Shown here: positions 37,707 through 48,267 of the stretch, piece after piece
How the letters are laid out: every line of letters begins with the position of its first letter
Position numbering within the stretch: position 1 is the stretch's first letter
Notes under the pieces: model-generated
What the model was told of the DNA's origin: nothing
The model's input: the letters and a program-made list of their open reading frames with translations, nothing else
The model's database searches: none
NCBI RefSeq assembly: GCF_001907675.1
Contig: NZ_MPNT01000008.1
Location: 124,001 to 188,000, forward strand
DNA length: 64,000 nt
Reading direction: 5' to 3'
Origin: Mycobacterium paraffinicum
GTDB lineage: Bacteria > Actinomycetota > Actinomycetes > Mycobacteriales > Mycobacteriaceae
Position numbers and translations under genes: made by a program

Positions 37707-37752
37707 AAATCACACCCCGTGCGTTATACAAATCACACAATGTGCGTTACGC
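37707..37752. promoter_or_regulatory. tandem 23-bp operator-like repeat between dipZ and TetR genes
   Basis: Two adjacent 23-bp units, 37707-37729 and 37730-37752, each AAATCACAC-N3-GTGCGTTA-N3. Each unit is imperfectly palindromic around the N3 (CACAC/GTGCG). Phasing close to two helical turns suits two regulator dimers side by side; TetR proteins often bind this way. Confidence 0.65.
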
Positions 37753-37759
37753 TCCATCG

Positions 37760-38428
37760 GTGGCGCAGCTAACCTTCCAACGCGCCCGCACCGAGGAGAA
37801 GAAGCGCCAACGTGCGGAGGCACTGGTGGAAGCCGCGCGTTCGCTGGCCCTCGAGACCGGCGTCACCTCGGTCACCTTGACCGCCGTCGCCAACCGGGCC
37901 GGCATTCACTACTCCGCCGTCCGTCGCTACTTCACCTCGCACAAGGAAGTGCTCCTGCACCTGGCCGCCGAGGGCTGGGTGCGCTGGTCGAACACCGTGT
38001 CCGAGAAGCTGGCCGAGCCCGGCCCCAAGTCGCCGTCGGAAATCGCCGAAACGCTGGCGAACGCGCTGGCCGAGGACCCCCTGTTCTGCGACCTGCTGGC
38101 CAACCTGCACCTGCACCTCGAGCACGAGGTGGACGTCGAGCGGGTCGTCGAGGTCAAGCGCATCAGCACCGCCGCCACGCTCTCTCTCGCCGATTCCATC
38201 GAAAGCGCGGTGCCCGGAATCGGCCGCTCCAGGTCGCTCGACATCCTGCTGGCCGCGTACTCGCTGGCGGCCACGCTGTGGCAGGTGGCCAACCCGCCGG
38301 AGCGCCTCACCGACGTCTACGCCGAGGAGCCGGAAGTGGTTCCCCCCGAGTGGAACACCGACTTCGCGTCCGCCCTCACTCGCCTACTGACCGCCACGTG
38401 CGTGGGGCTCATCTCGGGATCGCAATGA
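37760..38428 (+). CDS. TetR-family regulator (Rv0452-like)
   Basis: A 222-residue regulator with a clear helix-turn-helix: RQRAEALVEAARSLALETGVTSVTLTAVANRAGIHYSAVRRYFTSHKEVLL. GTG at 37760 is preferred over 37742, because the latter would start inside the tandem operator repeat. It sits upstream of and parallel to mmpS/mmpL; in H37Rv the corresponding Rv0452 is divergent from mmpS4-mmpL4. It may control dipZ, itself and the export genes. Confidence 0.85.
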   Translation: MAQLTFQRARTEEKKRQRAEALVEAARSLALETGVTSVTLTAVANRAGIHYSAVRRYFTSHKEVLLHLAAEGWVRWSNTVSEKLAEPGPKSPSEIAETLANALAEDPLFCDLLANLHLHLEHEVDVERVVEVKRISTAATLSLADSIESAVPGIGRSRSLDILLAAYSLAATLWQVANPPERLTDVYAEEPEVVPPEWNTDFASALTRLLTATCVGLISGSQ

Positions 38429-38501
38429 ACGCAGAGGGGAGGCCGGGGGGTATGGCTCGGCGAACTGCAGCCGCTGAACACGGGAAGGACTTGGAGCGCG
38501 C

Positions 38502-39050
38502 ATGACGACGACCGAGCCAAGGACCGAGCCGCTGGAGAAGCACGGCTCCGCCGGCAAGGGCGGCGACAAGGTCGCTCCGCGCCGCGCCGGGAAACAGGGG
38601 ATTTTCGGGCGCTACTGGTTGGTGCTGACAATCGCAGCCGTCCTCGCGGTGTCGGGATTCGTCGTCTACCGATTGCACGGCATCTTCGGCGTTCACCCCG
38701 GTTCGTTCGGTGGTGGCACCTCGGGCGAGGTCCTCGACCAGTTCAACGCCAAGACGATCACGCTCGAGGTCTGGGGCTCGCCGGGCAGCACGGCGACCAT
38801 CAACTACCTCGACGAAAACACCCATCCGCAGCAGGCACTCAACGTGCCCTTGCCCTGGAGCAAAATATTGAGTTCAACGAAGCCCGGCATCCCGGCAAAC
38901 CTGGTGGCGCAAGGAGACGGGAGTTGGATCGCCTGCCGATTCGTTGTGAACAACCACGACGGCCACGGTGACATCATCAAAGCCCCGAATCGCTCGGATT
39001 CCAACGAAACCGTGAACCCCTTCGTCTACTGCCTGGACAAGTCCGCATGA
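38502..39050 (+). CDS. mmpS4: MmpS4-like accessory lipid/siderophore-export protein
   Basis: A 182-residue membrane-anchored partner of MmpL. It has a cytoplasmic N-terminus, one helix (residues about 38-58, [21 protein letters not shown]) and a periplasmic beta domain ([24 protein letters not shown]). In M. tuberculosis MmpS4-MmpL4 help export mycobactin and carboxymycobactin. The next gene overlaps by four bases (ATGA). A GGAAGGACTTGGAG ribosome-site region precedes the ATG. I see no clear IdeR iron box in the short upstream gap. The assignment to the 4/5 group follows the MmpL partner and synteny. Confidence 0.85.
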   Translation: MTTTEPRTEPLEKHGSAGKGGDKVAPRRAGKQGIFGRYWLVLTIAAVLAVSGFVVYRLHGIFGVHPGSFGGGTSGEVLDQFNAKTITLEVWGSPGSTATINYLDENTHPQQALNVPLPWSKILSSTKPGIPANLVAQGDGSWIACRFVVNNHDGHGDIIKAPNRSDSNETVNPFVYCLDKSA

Positions 39051-41986
39051 GCGAGCCGAGCGAGGCTGAATCGGTCGCGCCGCCAATCTCGCAGCCGCTG
39101 ATCCCGCCATTCCTGCCGAGGATGATCCACCGGCTGGCGCTGCCGATAGTCCTGGTGTGGCTTGGCATCGTCTTCGTCACCAACACCGTGGCGCCCCAAC
39201 TGGAGGTCGTCTCCAAAACCCATTCGGTGTCGATGAGTCCAACGGACGCGCCATCGTTTCAGTCGATGATGAAGGTCGGGTCGACGTTCAAGGAGTTCGA
39301 CTCCGACAGCTCGGCGATGGTCTTGTTGGAGGGTGATAAGCCGCTCGGCGCAGAAGCGCACCGCTACTACGACGAGATCGTCAGGCGCCTCGAGCAAGAC
39401 AAGAAACACGTTCAGCACGTGCAGGATTTCTGGAGCGATCCGCTGACCGCCGCGGGTTCCCAGAGCCACGACCAGAAGGCCGCCTACGTCCAGGTCTACC
39501 TCGCCGGCAACATGGGCGGCGGCCTATCCGCCGAGTCCGCCGACGCCGTCCGCAAGATCGTCAATTCGGTGCCCGCCCCGCAGGGAATCAAGGCGTACGT
39601 CACGGGCGCGGGTCCGTTGTTTGCCGACCAGTCCCACGCCGGTGAGAAAGGCGTCGCAATAGTCACCATGGTCACGATCCTGGTGATCATCGTCATGCTG
39701 CTCTTCGTCTATCGCTCGCTGGTCACCGTCCTTGCCGTGATGTTCATGGTCTTCGTCGAATTGGCGGCGGCCCGAGGGGTCGTGGCTTTGCTGGCCAACT
39801 ACGACATCATCGGCCTCTCCACGTTCGCCAACAATCTGTTGGTGTTGATCGCGATCGCCGCCGGAACGGACTACGCGATTTTCGTGGTCGGCCGCTACCA
39901 CGAGGCCCGCGGTCTGGGCGAGACTCGCGAACAGGCCTTCTACACCATGTTCCATAGCACCGCGCACGTCGTACTCGGGTCGGGCCTGACCATCGCCGGC
40001 GCGATGTACTGCATGAGCTTCTGCCGATTGCCATATTTCGCGTCGCTGGGTGCGCCGTGCGCCATCGGCATGTTGGTGGCGGTGCTCGCGGCGTTGACCC
40101 TGGGCCCTGCAGTGCTGACCGTGGCGTCATTCTTCAAGCTCCTGGACCCGAAGCGCACGCTGCAGACTCGGGGCTGGCGCCGCATCGGTACCACCGTCGT
40201 CCGCTGGCCGGCACCGGTTCTCGCGGTGACCATCGCGGCCGCGCTGGTTGGCCTGCTCGCCCTGTCCGGCTACACGACGGACTACGACAACCGCCACTTC
40301 CTGCCGGCGGACACCCCGGCCAATGTCGGTTACGCGGCCGCGGACCGGCATTTCGACCAGGCTCGGCTCAACCCCGAACTGTTGATGATCCAGACCGATC
40401 ACGACCTGCGTAACCCGGCCGATTTCCTGGTCCTGGACAAGGTCGCCAAGGCGGTCTTCCACATCCCCGGTATCGGCCGGGTGCAGACCATTACCCGGCC
40501 GTTGGGCACGCCGCTGGACCACAGCACCCTCGGTTTTCAGATGAGCGCACAAGCCGCGGGGCGGATCCAGACCCAGCACTATCAGGACGAGCAGGCGAAC
40601 AACCTGCTCAAGCAGGCGGACGAGCTCAAGAAAACGATGGCGTTGTTGCATGAGCAGATGCAGGTCACCCAGGACCTCAGCAACACGACACATGAAACCA
40701 CCCGGCTCACCAAGGAGACGGTGGAGATCACCGCAACGTTGCGCGACGAAATCGCCAACTTCGACGATTTCTTCCGGCCGATCCGCAGCTTCTTCTACTG
40801 GGAGAGGCACTGCTACGACATTCCGGTCTGCTGGGCGCTCCGATCGATCTTCAACGCGCTCGACGGCATCGACCAGGTGGCCCAGAACATCGTGAACCTC
40901 AGCGCGAACCTCGACAAGTTGGATCAGATTCAGCCGAAGCTGGTGGCGCTGATACCGCCGCAGATCGCGAGTCAGCAGCACAACCTCGACACCATCATGT
41001 CGAACTACGCGACCACTATGGGTCTTAACGAACAGGCCAGGGCGCAGTCCGACAATGCCACCGCCCAGGGCGATGCCTTCGACAAAGCGAAGAACGACGA
41101 CACGTTCTATCTACCGCCGGAGGCGTTCAACAGCCCGGATTTCGCACGGGGTCTCAAACAGTTCATCTCGCCGGACGGGCACTCCGTCCGGTTGATCATC
41201 TCCCATGAAGGCGACCCGGCGAGTCCTGAGGGCATCAGCCACATCGAACCGATCAAGCAGGCGGTGCACGAGGCGATCAAGGGCACGCCCTGGGAGGGCT
41301 CCAAGGTCTACCTCGGCGGTACCGCCGCGACGTACAAGGACATGCACGACAGCTCCGACATCGACCTGATGATCGCCGGAATCTCTGCGGCCACACTGAT
41401 TTTCATCATCATGCTGGTGATCACCCGAAGCGCCGTGGCGGCCTTCGTGATCGTCGGTACGGTGTTGCTGTCGCTGGGCGCGTCATTCGGACTCTCCGTG
41501 CTTCTCTGGCAGTACATCCTGGGCATGAAGTTGCACTGGATGGTGCTCGCGATGGCGATCATCATGCTGCTGGCGGTCGGCTCGGACTACAACCTGCTGT
41601 TGATATCGCGGTTCAAAGAGGAGATCCACGCCGGCCTCAAAACGGGCACGATCCGCGCCATGGCGGGTTCGGGCTCGGTGGTGACCGCCGCCGGTCTGGT
41701 GTTCGCCGCGACCATGGCGACGTTCATGTTCAGCCCGCTGATGGTGATGGCCCAAGTGGGGACGACGATCGCGCTGGGCCTGTTGTTCGACACCTTGATC
41801 GTGCGGTCGTTCATGACGCCGTCGCTGGCCACCCTGCTCGGGCGCTGGTTCTGGTGGCCGCAGCACGTGCGTCCGCGGCCGGCCAGCACCATGCTGCGAC
41901 CGTACGGACCGCGTCCCGCTGTGCGCGAGTTGCTCCTCAAGAACGTCGATGAGCACCCGGTGGGCGGAGTGGTGCAGCCGCGCTGA
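39047..41986 (+). CDS. mmpL4: MmpL4-like RND transporter
   Basis: A 979-residue proton-driven RND-family transporter of the MmpL4/5 group. Twelve membrane helices are arranged in two halves, each with the proton-relay Asp-Tyr: GTDY at residues 273-276 and [11 protein letters not shown] in the second half. The long coiled-coil segment between them ([25 protein letters not shown] and [26 protein letters not shown] region) marks the MmpL4/5 type. In M. tuberculosis MmpL4 exports siderophores; that role here is inferred from synteny and from the adjacent Rv0455c-like gene. It overlaps mmpS by four bases. Confidence 0.9.
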   Translation: MSEPSEAESVAPPISQPLIPPFLPRMIHRLALPIVLVWLGIVFVTNTVAPQLEVVSKTHSVSMSPTDAPSFQSMMKVGSTFKEFDSDSSAMVLLEGDKPLGAEAHRYYDEIVRRLEQDKKHVQHVQDFWSDPLTAAGSQSHDQKAAYVQVYLAGNMGGGLSAESADAVRKIVNSVPAPQGIKAYVTGAGPLFADQSHAGEKGVAIVTMVTILVIIVMLLFVYRSLVTVLAVMFMVFVELAAARGVVALLANYDIIGLSTFANNLLVLIAIAAGTDYAIFVVGRYHEARGLGETREQAFYTMFHSTAHVVLGSGLTIAGAMYCMSFCRLPYFASLGAPCAIGMLVAVLAALTLGPAVLTVASFFKLLDPKRTLQTRGWRRIGTTVVRWPAPVLAVTIAAALVGLLALSGYTTDYDNRHFLPADTPANVGYAAADRHFDQARLNPELLMIQTDHDLRNPADFLVLDKVAKAVFHIPGIGRVQTITRPLGTPLDHSTLGFQMSAQAAGRIQTQHYQDEQANNLLKQADELKKTMALLHEQMQVTQDLSNTTHETTRLTKETVEITATLRDEIANFDDFFRPIRSFFYWERHCYDIPVCWALRSIFNALDGIDQVAQNIVNLSANLDKLDQIQPKLVALIPPQIASQQHNLDTIMSNYATTMGLNEQARAQSDNATAQGDAFDKAKNDDTFYLPPEAFNSPDFARGLKQFISPDGHSVRLIISHEGDPASPEGISHIEPIKQAVHEAIKGTPWEGSKVYLGGTAATYKDMHDSSDIDLMIAGISAATLIFIIMLVITRSAVAAFVIVGTVLLSLGASFGLSVLLWQYILGMKLHWMVLAMAIIMLLAVGSDYNLLLISRFKEEIHAGLKTGTIRAMAGSGSVVTAAGLVFAATMATFMFSPLMVMAQVGTTIALGLLFDTLIVRSFMTPSLATLLGRWFWWPQHVRPRPASTMLRPYGPRPAVRELLLKNVDEHPVGGVVQPR

Positions 41987-42053
41987 TACCACGAGGTCGC
42001 GTGGATTCCGAGATCACCGCTGACGTGACGGACTGCGGGTCGCGCGCGGAGGC

Positions 42054-42098
42054 AAAAAAATCCGCGCGTCCTTCCTCAGCGGACGCGCGGACTTTTTT
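42054..42098. terminator. bidirectional intrinsic terminator
   Basis: An 11-bp perfect stem, TCCGCGCGTCC (42061-42071) with GGACGCGCGGA (42081-42091), 9-nt loop, flanked by a run of seven A on the left and six T on the right, between the convergent mmpL and Rv0455c-like genes. Confidence 0.92.
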
Positions 42099-42104
42099 GA
42101 GGCG

Positions 42105-42551
42105 TTAGGCCCAGTTCCACACCGACATATCGCCGGGCGGGTATTGCGCGCACACGTCGGTGGCCTTCGCGACGACGCCCTTGTTGTTGAAGAAGAGCTT
42201 CATGTGGTTGGGCCACGCGTACCACAGCGGGTCGTTGTTGTAGAAGTTCTCGGAGTAGGTGCGGCGGTCCTCCGGCGACAGGGAGTAGAACCAGTGCACC
42301 TTGTCGATCGTCGCCTGCTGGACGTTCGGGTGGTTGTTGAAGTCGATCATGTAGCGCTGGTAGTACACCGGGCTGGTATCGCGGGTGGCCGCCATGATCT
42401 GCTCTGCGTCGCAGGTGGTGCTGATCATCCTGCGCGGAATCGGGAAGTCCTCCGTCGAATCGGCGACGGCGGTCTTCGGGAAGACGGCCGCGGCGATGCC
42501 GAGGGCGAGGAAGGCGGCGCCTGCGCGCAAGCCAGTGTTCAGCCGAGACAT
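42105..42551 (-). CDS. DUF5078 secreted protein (Rv0455c-like)
   Basis: A 148-residue exported protein: an N-terminal signal peptide ([24 protein letters not shown]), then a small helical domain with two Cys ([20 protein letters not shown]) likely joined by a disulfide. The M. tuberculosis homologue Rv0455c is needed for efficient siderophore secretion, which fits its place beside mmpS4/mmpL4. It ends just before the shared terminator. Confidence 0.88.
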   Translation of the reverse strand: MSRLNTGLRAGAAFLALGIAAAVFPKTAVADSTEDFPIPRRMISTTCDAEQIMAATRDTSPVYYQRYMIDFNNHPNVQQATIDKVHWFYSLSPEDRRTYSENFYNNDPLWYAWPNHMKLFFNNKGVVAKATDVCAQYPPGDMSVWNWA

Positions 42552-42603
42552 AGCTGTAACGGTAACACTTTTTGAGCGGCGGCGGCCAGGTTCCTAGTTT
42601 GTC

Positions 42604-43521
42604 TCAGCATTGGTCCCGATCAGGCACGATGACGTGTGTGGGGTCGGGCCGCAGCTCCGGCGGGGCCTGGCTGTAGTCGCCGAACGGGCCATCGCGGCGC
42701 TCGACGGCCGCCCGCACGCCCTCGGTCTCGGCGGTCTTGATGAAGTCGAGGGCGTCGGGGGTGTTGCGCATCAGGCCGTCGAGGATGCCGCCGAGCGTCT
42801 GGGTGGACGCCAGCCCCATGTTCTCGTAGGCCTGGTTGACGATCAGTTTCTGCGCCCGCAGCTGCGACAGCGGGATGCGGGCCAGCTCGGCGGCGATCTC
42901 GGCGACCCGGGCCTCCAGGCGCTCGAACGGCACCGCTTCGTTGATCAGCTCGATCTCGGCCGCCTGGACGCCGGTGAGCGGCCGCCCGGTCAGCGAATGC
43001 CACTTGACCTTGGCGAAGCTGAGCCGGTAGAGCCACATCCCGCTCAGGTAGGCGCCCCACATCCGGCTGTACGGGGTGCCGATCACCGCGTCGTTGCTGG
43101 CGATGACCAGATCGGCGCACAGCGCGTAGTCGCTGGCCCCGCCGACGCACCAGCCGTGCACCTGGGCGATGACCGGCTTGGACGCCCGCCAGATGGCCAT
43201 GAATTTCTGCGTCGGTGCGGTCTCGCGGGCGGTGACCATCGCGAAGTCCTTGCCGGGGTCCCAGTGGCCATCGGTCATCATGGCCTCGCCCCACTGTTGG
43301 AAGCCGCCGCCGAAGTCGTAGCCACCGGAGAAGGCCCGGCCGGCGCCGCGCAGCACGATGACCTTGATCTCCGGGTCGCGCTCCGCCAGCCCGACGGCCG
43401 CCTCGATCTCATCGGGCATCGGCGGCACGATGGTGTTGAGCTGCTCCGGACGGTTCAGCGTGACGGTGGCCACCGGGCCGGACGTCGTGTACAGCAGCGT
43501 CTCGAAGTCGCTACCTGGCAT
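42604..43521 (-). CDS. echA2: enoyl-CoA hydratase family protein (EchA2-like)
   Basis: A 305-residue crotonase-fold protein. Segments: VATVTLNRPEQLNTIVPPM, the oxyanion motifs AGRAFSGGYDFGGG and KPVIAQVHGWCVGGASDYALCADLVIAS, and GTPYSRMWGAYLSG at the position of the catalytic residues. Its role in fatty-acid or steroid breakdown is unknown. ATG at 43521 has an AAGGA ribosome site; 19 upstream codons were excluded. Length and position match EchA2 (Rv0456c). It is the last of three co-directional genes with the small membrane protein and prolyl oligopeptidase. Confidence 0.9.
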   Translation of the reverse strand: MPGSDFETLLYTTSGPVATVTLNRPEQLNTIVPPMPDEIEAAVGLAERDPEIKVIVLRGAGRAFSGGYDFGGGFQQWGEAMMTDGHWDPGKDFAMVTARETAPTQKFMAIWRASKPVIAQVHGWCVGGASDYALCADLVIASNDAVIGTPYSRMWGAYLSGMWLYRLSFAKVKWHSLTGRPLTGVQAAEIELINEAVPFERLEARVAEIAAELARIPLSQLRAQKLIVNQAYENMGLASTQTLGGILDGLMRNTPDALDFIKTAETEGVRAAVERRDGPFGDYSQAPPELRPDPTHVIVPDRDQC

Positions 43522-43528
43522 GGCTTCC

Positions 43529-43840
43529 TTAGGGGTCGGGCTGGCGGTTTTCCGGTGACGACGCGTAGATGCGGTCACCGATCTTGAGATATGGCGTCGT
43601 CAGGTACGCCGACATGACGGCCAGGCCGGTGAAGATCACCGCCACACAGACGGCGTTGGGCCAGAGCTTGCCCGTGCCGACGGCGAAACACACGGTGCCG
43701 ATCGCCGCGGTCGCCCAGTAGAACCGCCGGCCGGCCCGGCGGTCACCGATGAACCGGTAGCGCGCCTGCGCCGCCGAAACCAGCACGAAGATCAATCCGG
43801 TCGCCAGCAGGGTGAGTTCGATGCGTTGGGTCGCGGACAC
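43529..43840 (-). CDS. small membrane protein
   Basis: A 103-residue protein with about three hydrophobic helices: IELTLLATGLIFVLVSAAQ, FYWATAAIGTVCFAVGT and AVCVAVIFTGLAVMSAYL, linked by Arg-rich loops. No function recognised. GTG at 43840. It lies 10 bp downstream of the prolyl oligopeptidase stop and 7 bp before echA2, so co-transcription is likely. Confidence 0.7.
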   Translation of the reverse strand: MSATQRIELTLLATGLIFVLVSAAQARYRFIGDRRAGRRFYWATAAIGTVCFAVGTGKLWPNAVCVAVIFTGLAVMSAYLTTPYLKIGDRIYASSPENRQPDP

Positions 43841-43850
43841 GTCGACGATC

Positions 43851-45920
43851 TTATGACCCGGAGCGCGGTCCCCCCAGCATCCGCCACAGGAACGAGTAGG
43901 TCAGCGCCGACTTGAACGCGACCTGCTGGTTGTCGGCGGCGCCGGCGTGGCCGCCCTCGATGTTCTCGTAGTAGAAGACCGGGTGCCCCGCGGCCTCGAG
44001 GGCGGCCGTCATCTTGCGGGCATGGCCCGGGTGCACCCGATCGTCGCGCGTGGAGGTGGTCATCAGCACCGGCGGATAGTGGCGCGTCGCCGAAATATTC
44101 TGGTACGGCGAATATTCGGCGATGAAGGCCCAATCCTGCGGGTTGTCCGGGTCGCCGTACTCGGCCATCCACGAGGCGCCGGCGAGCAGCAGGTGGTAGC
44201 GCTTCATGTCCAGCAGCGGGACGCTGCACACCAGCGCGCCGAATCTGTCGGGGTAGCGGGTCAGCATGATGCCCATCAGCAGGCCGCCGTTGCTGCCGCC
44301 CTGCGCGCCCAGCTGGTCGACGGTCGTGATGCCGCGGTTCACCAAATCGGTTGCCACGGCGGCGAAGTCCTCGGCAACCTTGTGCCGGTTCTCGCGCATG
44401 GCCTGGGTGTGCCAGCGGGGGCCGTATTCGCCGCCGCCGCGGATGTTGGCGAGCACGTAGGTGCCGCCCCGGGCCAGCCAGAGCCGGCCGAGCACGCCGC
44501 TGTACGCGGGGGTGTTGGAGGATTCGAAGCCGCCGTAGCCATACAGCATGGTGGGGCCCGGGCCTTGCGCGTCGGCCGGTCGCACCACGAAGTAGGGGAT
44601 GGGCGTGCCGTCCTCGGAGTCCACGAAATGCTGTGCCACCGTGAGGTTTCCGGCGTCGAAGAAGGCGGGCGCCGACTTGACCTGCTCGAGCGGGCCGGCG
44701 CCGGTGCCGCGTATCAGCCGCGAGGGCGTGACGAATCCGCTGGAATCGAGGAAGAACTCGTCGCCGGTGTCGTCGGCGGCGACGACGACGGTGTTGGTCG
44801 CCTCCGGGATGCCGGCGACCGGCTCGCGCCGCCAGCCGTCACCCGACGGCGAGGGCGGCGTGACGATCTCCACCCGGCTGGCCACGTCGGCGAGGGTGAC
44901 CATCAACAACCGGTCGCGCGTCCACGCGTAGTGATTCAGCGCGGTGTGCTCGTCGGGCTCGTATACCACGCTCAATTGGGCCGTCCCGGCAAGGAATTCG
45001 TCGTAGTTGGCGGCCAGCAGGGAACCGGCGGGGTAGCCGTCGGCGCCATAGAACCAGTCGGTGCGCAGCTCGATCAACAGCCATTCGCGGTGTATCGACA
45101 GGCTGGCGTCGGTGGGCGCGTCGATCCGGATCAGCTCGGTGCCCCGCAGTTCGTAGACCTCTTCGTTCCAGAAGTCCAGGGCCCGCCCCAGCAGCGTGCG
45201 CTCGAAGCCGGGCGTGCGGTCCACCGACGCGGACACGCGGACATCGGTGCGGGCGCCGGAGAACACGATTTCCGCGTCGGTCAGCGGAGTGCCCCGGCGC
45301 CAGCGCTTGATCACCCGCGGATAGCCGGAGTCGGTGAGCGAGCCGTCACCGAAGTCGGTGCCGACCAGGACGGTATCGGAGTCCACCCAGGCGACCTGCG
45401 ACTTGGCCTCCGGCAGCGCGAATCCGTCGGCAATGAATTCCCTTGTCGCCATGTCGAATTCGCGCACAATGGAGGCGTCCGAGCCGCCCCGGGACAGCGC
45501 GACCAGCGCGCGCGTGTATTCGGGTTCGATGACGCCGGCGCCGGCCCACACCCACTTCTCGTCGTCGGCCCGGCCCAATTCGTCGACGTCGATCAGCACG
45601 TCCCACTCGGGGGCGTCCGTGCGGTAGCTGTCCAGCGTCGTGCGCCGCCATAGTCCGCGCGGGTTGGCGGCGTCGCGCCAGAAGTTGTACAGGTACTCCC
45701 CGCGGCGGACCACGTACGGGATGCGGGCATCGGTGTCGAGCACCTCGAGCGCCTCGGCGCGCATCCGTTCGAATTCCGCGTCCCGGAACGCCGCCAGCGT
45801 CGGTTCGTTGCGCGCCCGCACCCAATCCAGCGCCTCGTCGCCGGTGACATCCTCGAGCCACAGGTACGGGTCGGCGGGATCTTCGCGGTCGGCGGCGGCG
45901 TGTGACGTCATGGACGCCAT
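43851..45920 (-). CDS. prolyl oligopeptidase family serine peptidase (Rv0457c)
   Basis: A 689-residue S9A-type peptidase cleaving short peptides after proline. The catalytic triad is visible: Ser in QGGSNGGLLMG, Asp in STRDDRVHPGH, His in EGGHAGAADN, all in the C-terminal alpha/beta-hydrolase domain; the N-terminal two-thirds form the beta-propeller, with DPYLWLEDVTGDEALDWVRARN at the start. ATG at 45920 has a GGGAGG ribosome site about 6 bases upstream; ATG 45911 is an alternative. The larger open frame to 48095 is antisense to the aldehyde dehydrogenase and is not part of the gene. Confidence 0.92.
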   Translation of the reverse strand: MASMTSHAAADREDPADPYLWLEDVTGDEALDWVRARNEPTLAAFRDAEFERMRAEALEVLDTDARIPYVVRRGEYLYNFWRDAANPRGLWRRTTLDSYRTDAPEWDVLIDVDELGRADDEKWVWAGAGVIEPEYTRALVALSRGGSDASIVREFDMATREFIADGFALPEAKSQVAWVDSDTVLVGTDFGDGSLTDSGYPRVIKRWRRGTPLTDAEIVFSGARTDVRVSASVDRTPGFERTLLGRALDFWNEEVYELRGTELIRIDAPTDASLSIHREWLLIELRTDWFYGADGYPAGSLLAANYDEFLAGTAQLSVVYEPDEHTALNHYAWTRDRLLMVTLADVASRVEIVTPPSPSGDGWRREPVAGIPEATNTVVVAADDTGDEFFLDSSGFVTPSRLIRGTGAGPLEQVKSAPAFFDAGNLTVAQHFVDSEDGTPIPYFVVRPADAQGPGPTMLYGYGGFESSNTPAYSGVLGRLWLARGGTYVLANIRGGGEYGPRWHTQAMRENRHKVAEDFAAVATDLVNRGITTVDQLGAQGGSNGGLLMGIMLTRYPDRFGALVCSVPLLDMKRYHLLLAGASWMAEYGDPDNPQDWAFIAEYSPYQNISATRHYPPVLMTTSTRDDRVHPGHARKMTAALEAAGHPVFYYENIEGGHAGAADNQQVAFKSALTYSFLWRMLGGPRSGS

Positions 45921-45943
45921 TGTGGCCTCCCGCGGTAGTGTGA

Positions 45944-45956
45944 GGTGTATTACACC
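45944..45956. promoter_or_regulatory. palindrome between peptidase and aldehyde dehydrogenase genes
   Basis: GGTGTA-T-TACACC, a perfect 6+1+6 palindrome in the 57-bp gap between divergent starts, 21 bp upstream of the aldehyde dehydrogenase ATG. A candidate repressor or activator site. Confidence 0.5.
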
Positions 45957-45977
45957 GACGAGCGAAGGGCCGAGCAG

Positions 45978-47501
<1,524 letters not shown>

Positions 47502-47969
47502 ATGGTTGCGGGTGTCGTCATCACCGCCGGGGCCGCCGAACTGCTGGCGCGCCTGCAGGACCAGCACGGCCCGCTGATGTTCCACCAGTCCGGCGGGTGC
47601 TGCGACGGGTCGTCGCCGATGTGCTACCCGTCCGGGGACTTCCTGGTCGGCGACCGCGACGTGCTGCTCGGCGTGCTCGACGTCGGGGACGGCGTGCCGG
47701 TTTGGATCTCGGGCCCGCAGTACCAGGCCTGGAAGCACACCCAGCTGGTCATCGACGTGGTCCCGGGCCGCGGCGGCGGGTTCAGCGTGGAGGCCCCGGA
47801 AGGCCTGCGCTTCCTGTCCCGCGGCCGCGTCTTCACCGAGGAGGAACAGGCGGAGTTGCGCGCCGCGCCGGTCATCACCGGGGCCGATTACGAACGCGGC
47901 CAGCGCCCCTCGGCCCGCGGTCAGGTGGTCACTGACACGGCGTCGCGAACGTGCCCTCCGGGTCGGTGA
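47502..47969 (+). CDS. DUF779 family protein (Rv0459)
   Basis: A 155-residue protein recognised by its conserved Cys motif GPLMFHQSGGCCDGSSPMCYP and SGPQYQAWKHTQLVIDVVPGRG. DUF779 proteins are usually encoded next to ExaC/AldB-type aldehyde dehydrogenases and may help their maturation or activity; the mechanism is unknown. The ATG directly follows the dehydrogenase stop. Confidence 0.88.
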   Translation: MVAGVVITAGAAELLARLQDQHGPLMFHQSGGCCDGSSPMCYPSGDFLVGDRDVLLGVLDVGDGVPVWISGPQYQAWKHTQLVIDVVPGRGGGFSVEAPEGLRFLSRGRVFTEEEQAELRAAPVITGADYERGQRPSARGQVVTDTASRTCPPGR

Positions 47970-47988
47970 CGGCAGTAACCTCGAAGGC

Positions 47989-48267
47989 GTGATCCCCCTT
48001 CCGCGCCCGCGGTTGTTGGCCGGCGCCATGCTGATCGGCGCCGCCGTCGGGTTGTTGGCGGGCGTGGGATTCGCCGGCACCGTCCACGGGAGCATCCGCC
48101 CGGCCTTCGCCCTCGCGCTGGTGGTCGGGATCCCCAGCGTCGCCGGGCTGGTGACGATCCTGTTCTCCGGACGTCGCTGGGTGACGATGCTCGGCGCGTT
48201 CGCCTTGGCGGTGGCCCCGGGCTGGTTCGGTGTCCTGGTCGCCCTCCAGGTGACGTCCCGTGGCTGA
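47989..48267 (+). CDS. small membrane protein (Rv0460-like)
   Basis: A 92-residue hydrophobic protein with three likely membrane helices (LLAGAMLIGAAVGLLAGVGFAG; AFALALVVGIPSVAGLVTILF; TMLGAFALAVAPGWFGVLVAL). GTG at 47989. Its last 8 bases overlap the next gene. No function is known; position matches Rv0460. Confidence 0.75.
   Translation: MIPLPRPRLLAGAMLIGAAVGLLAGVGFAGTVHGSIRPAFALALVVGIPSVAGLVTILFSGRRWVTMLGAFALAVAPGWFGVLVALQVTSRG

Noticed and set aside
37755..37775. IdeR iron box near the TetR start (contains GCTAACCT)
   Set aside because: Only one half of the 19-bp consensus matches; the other half does not.
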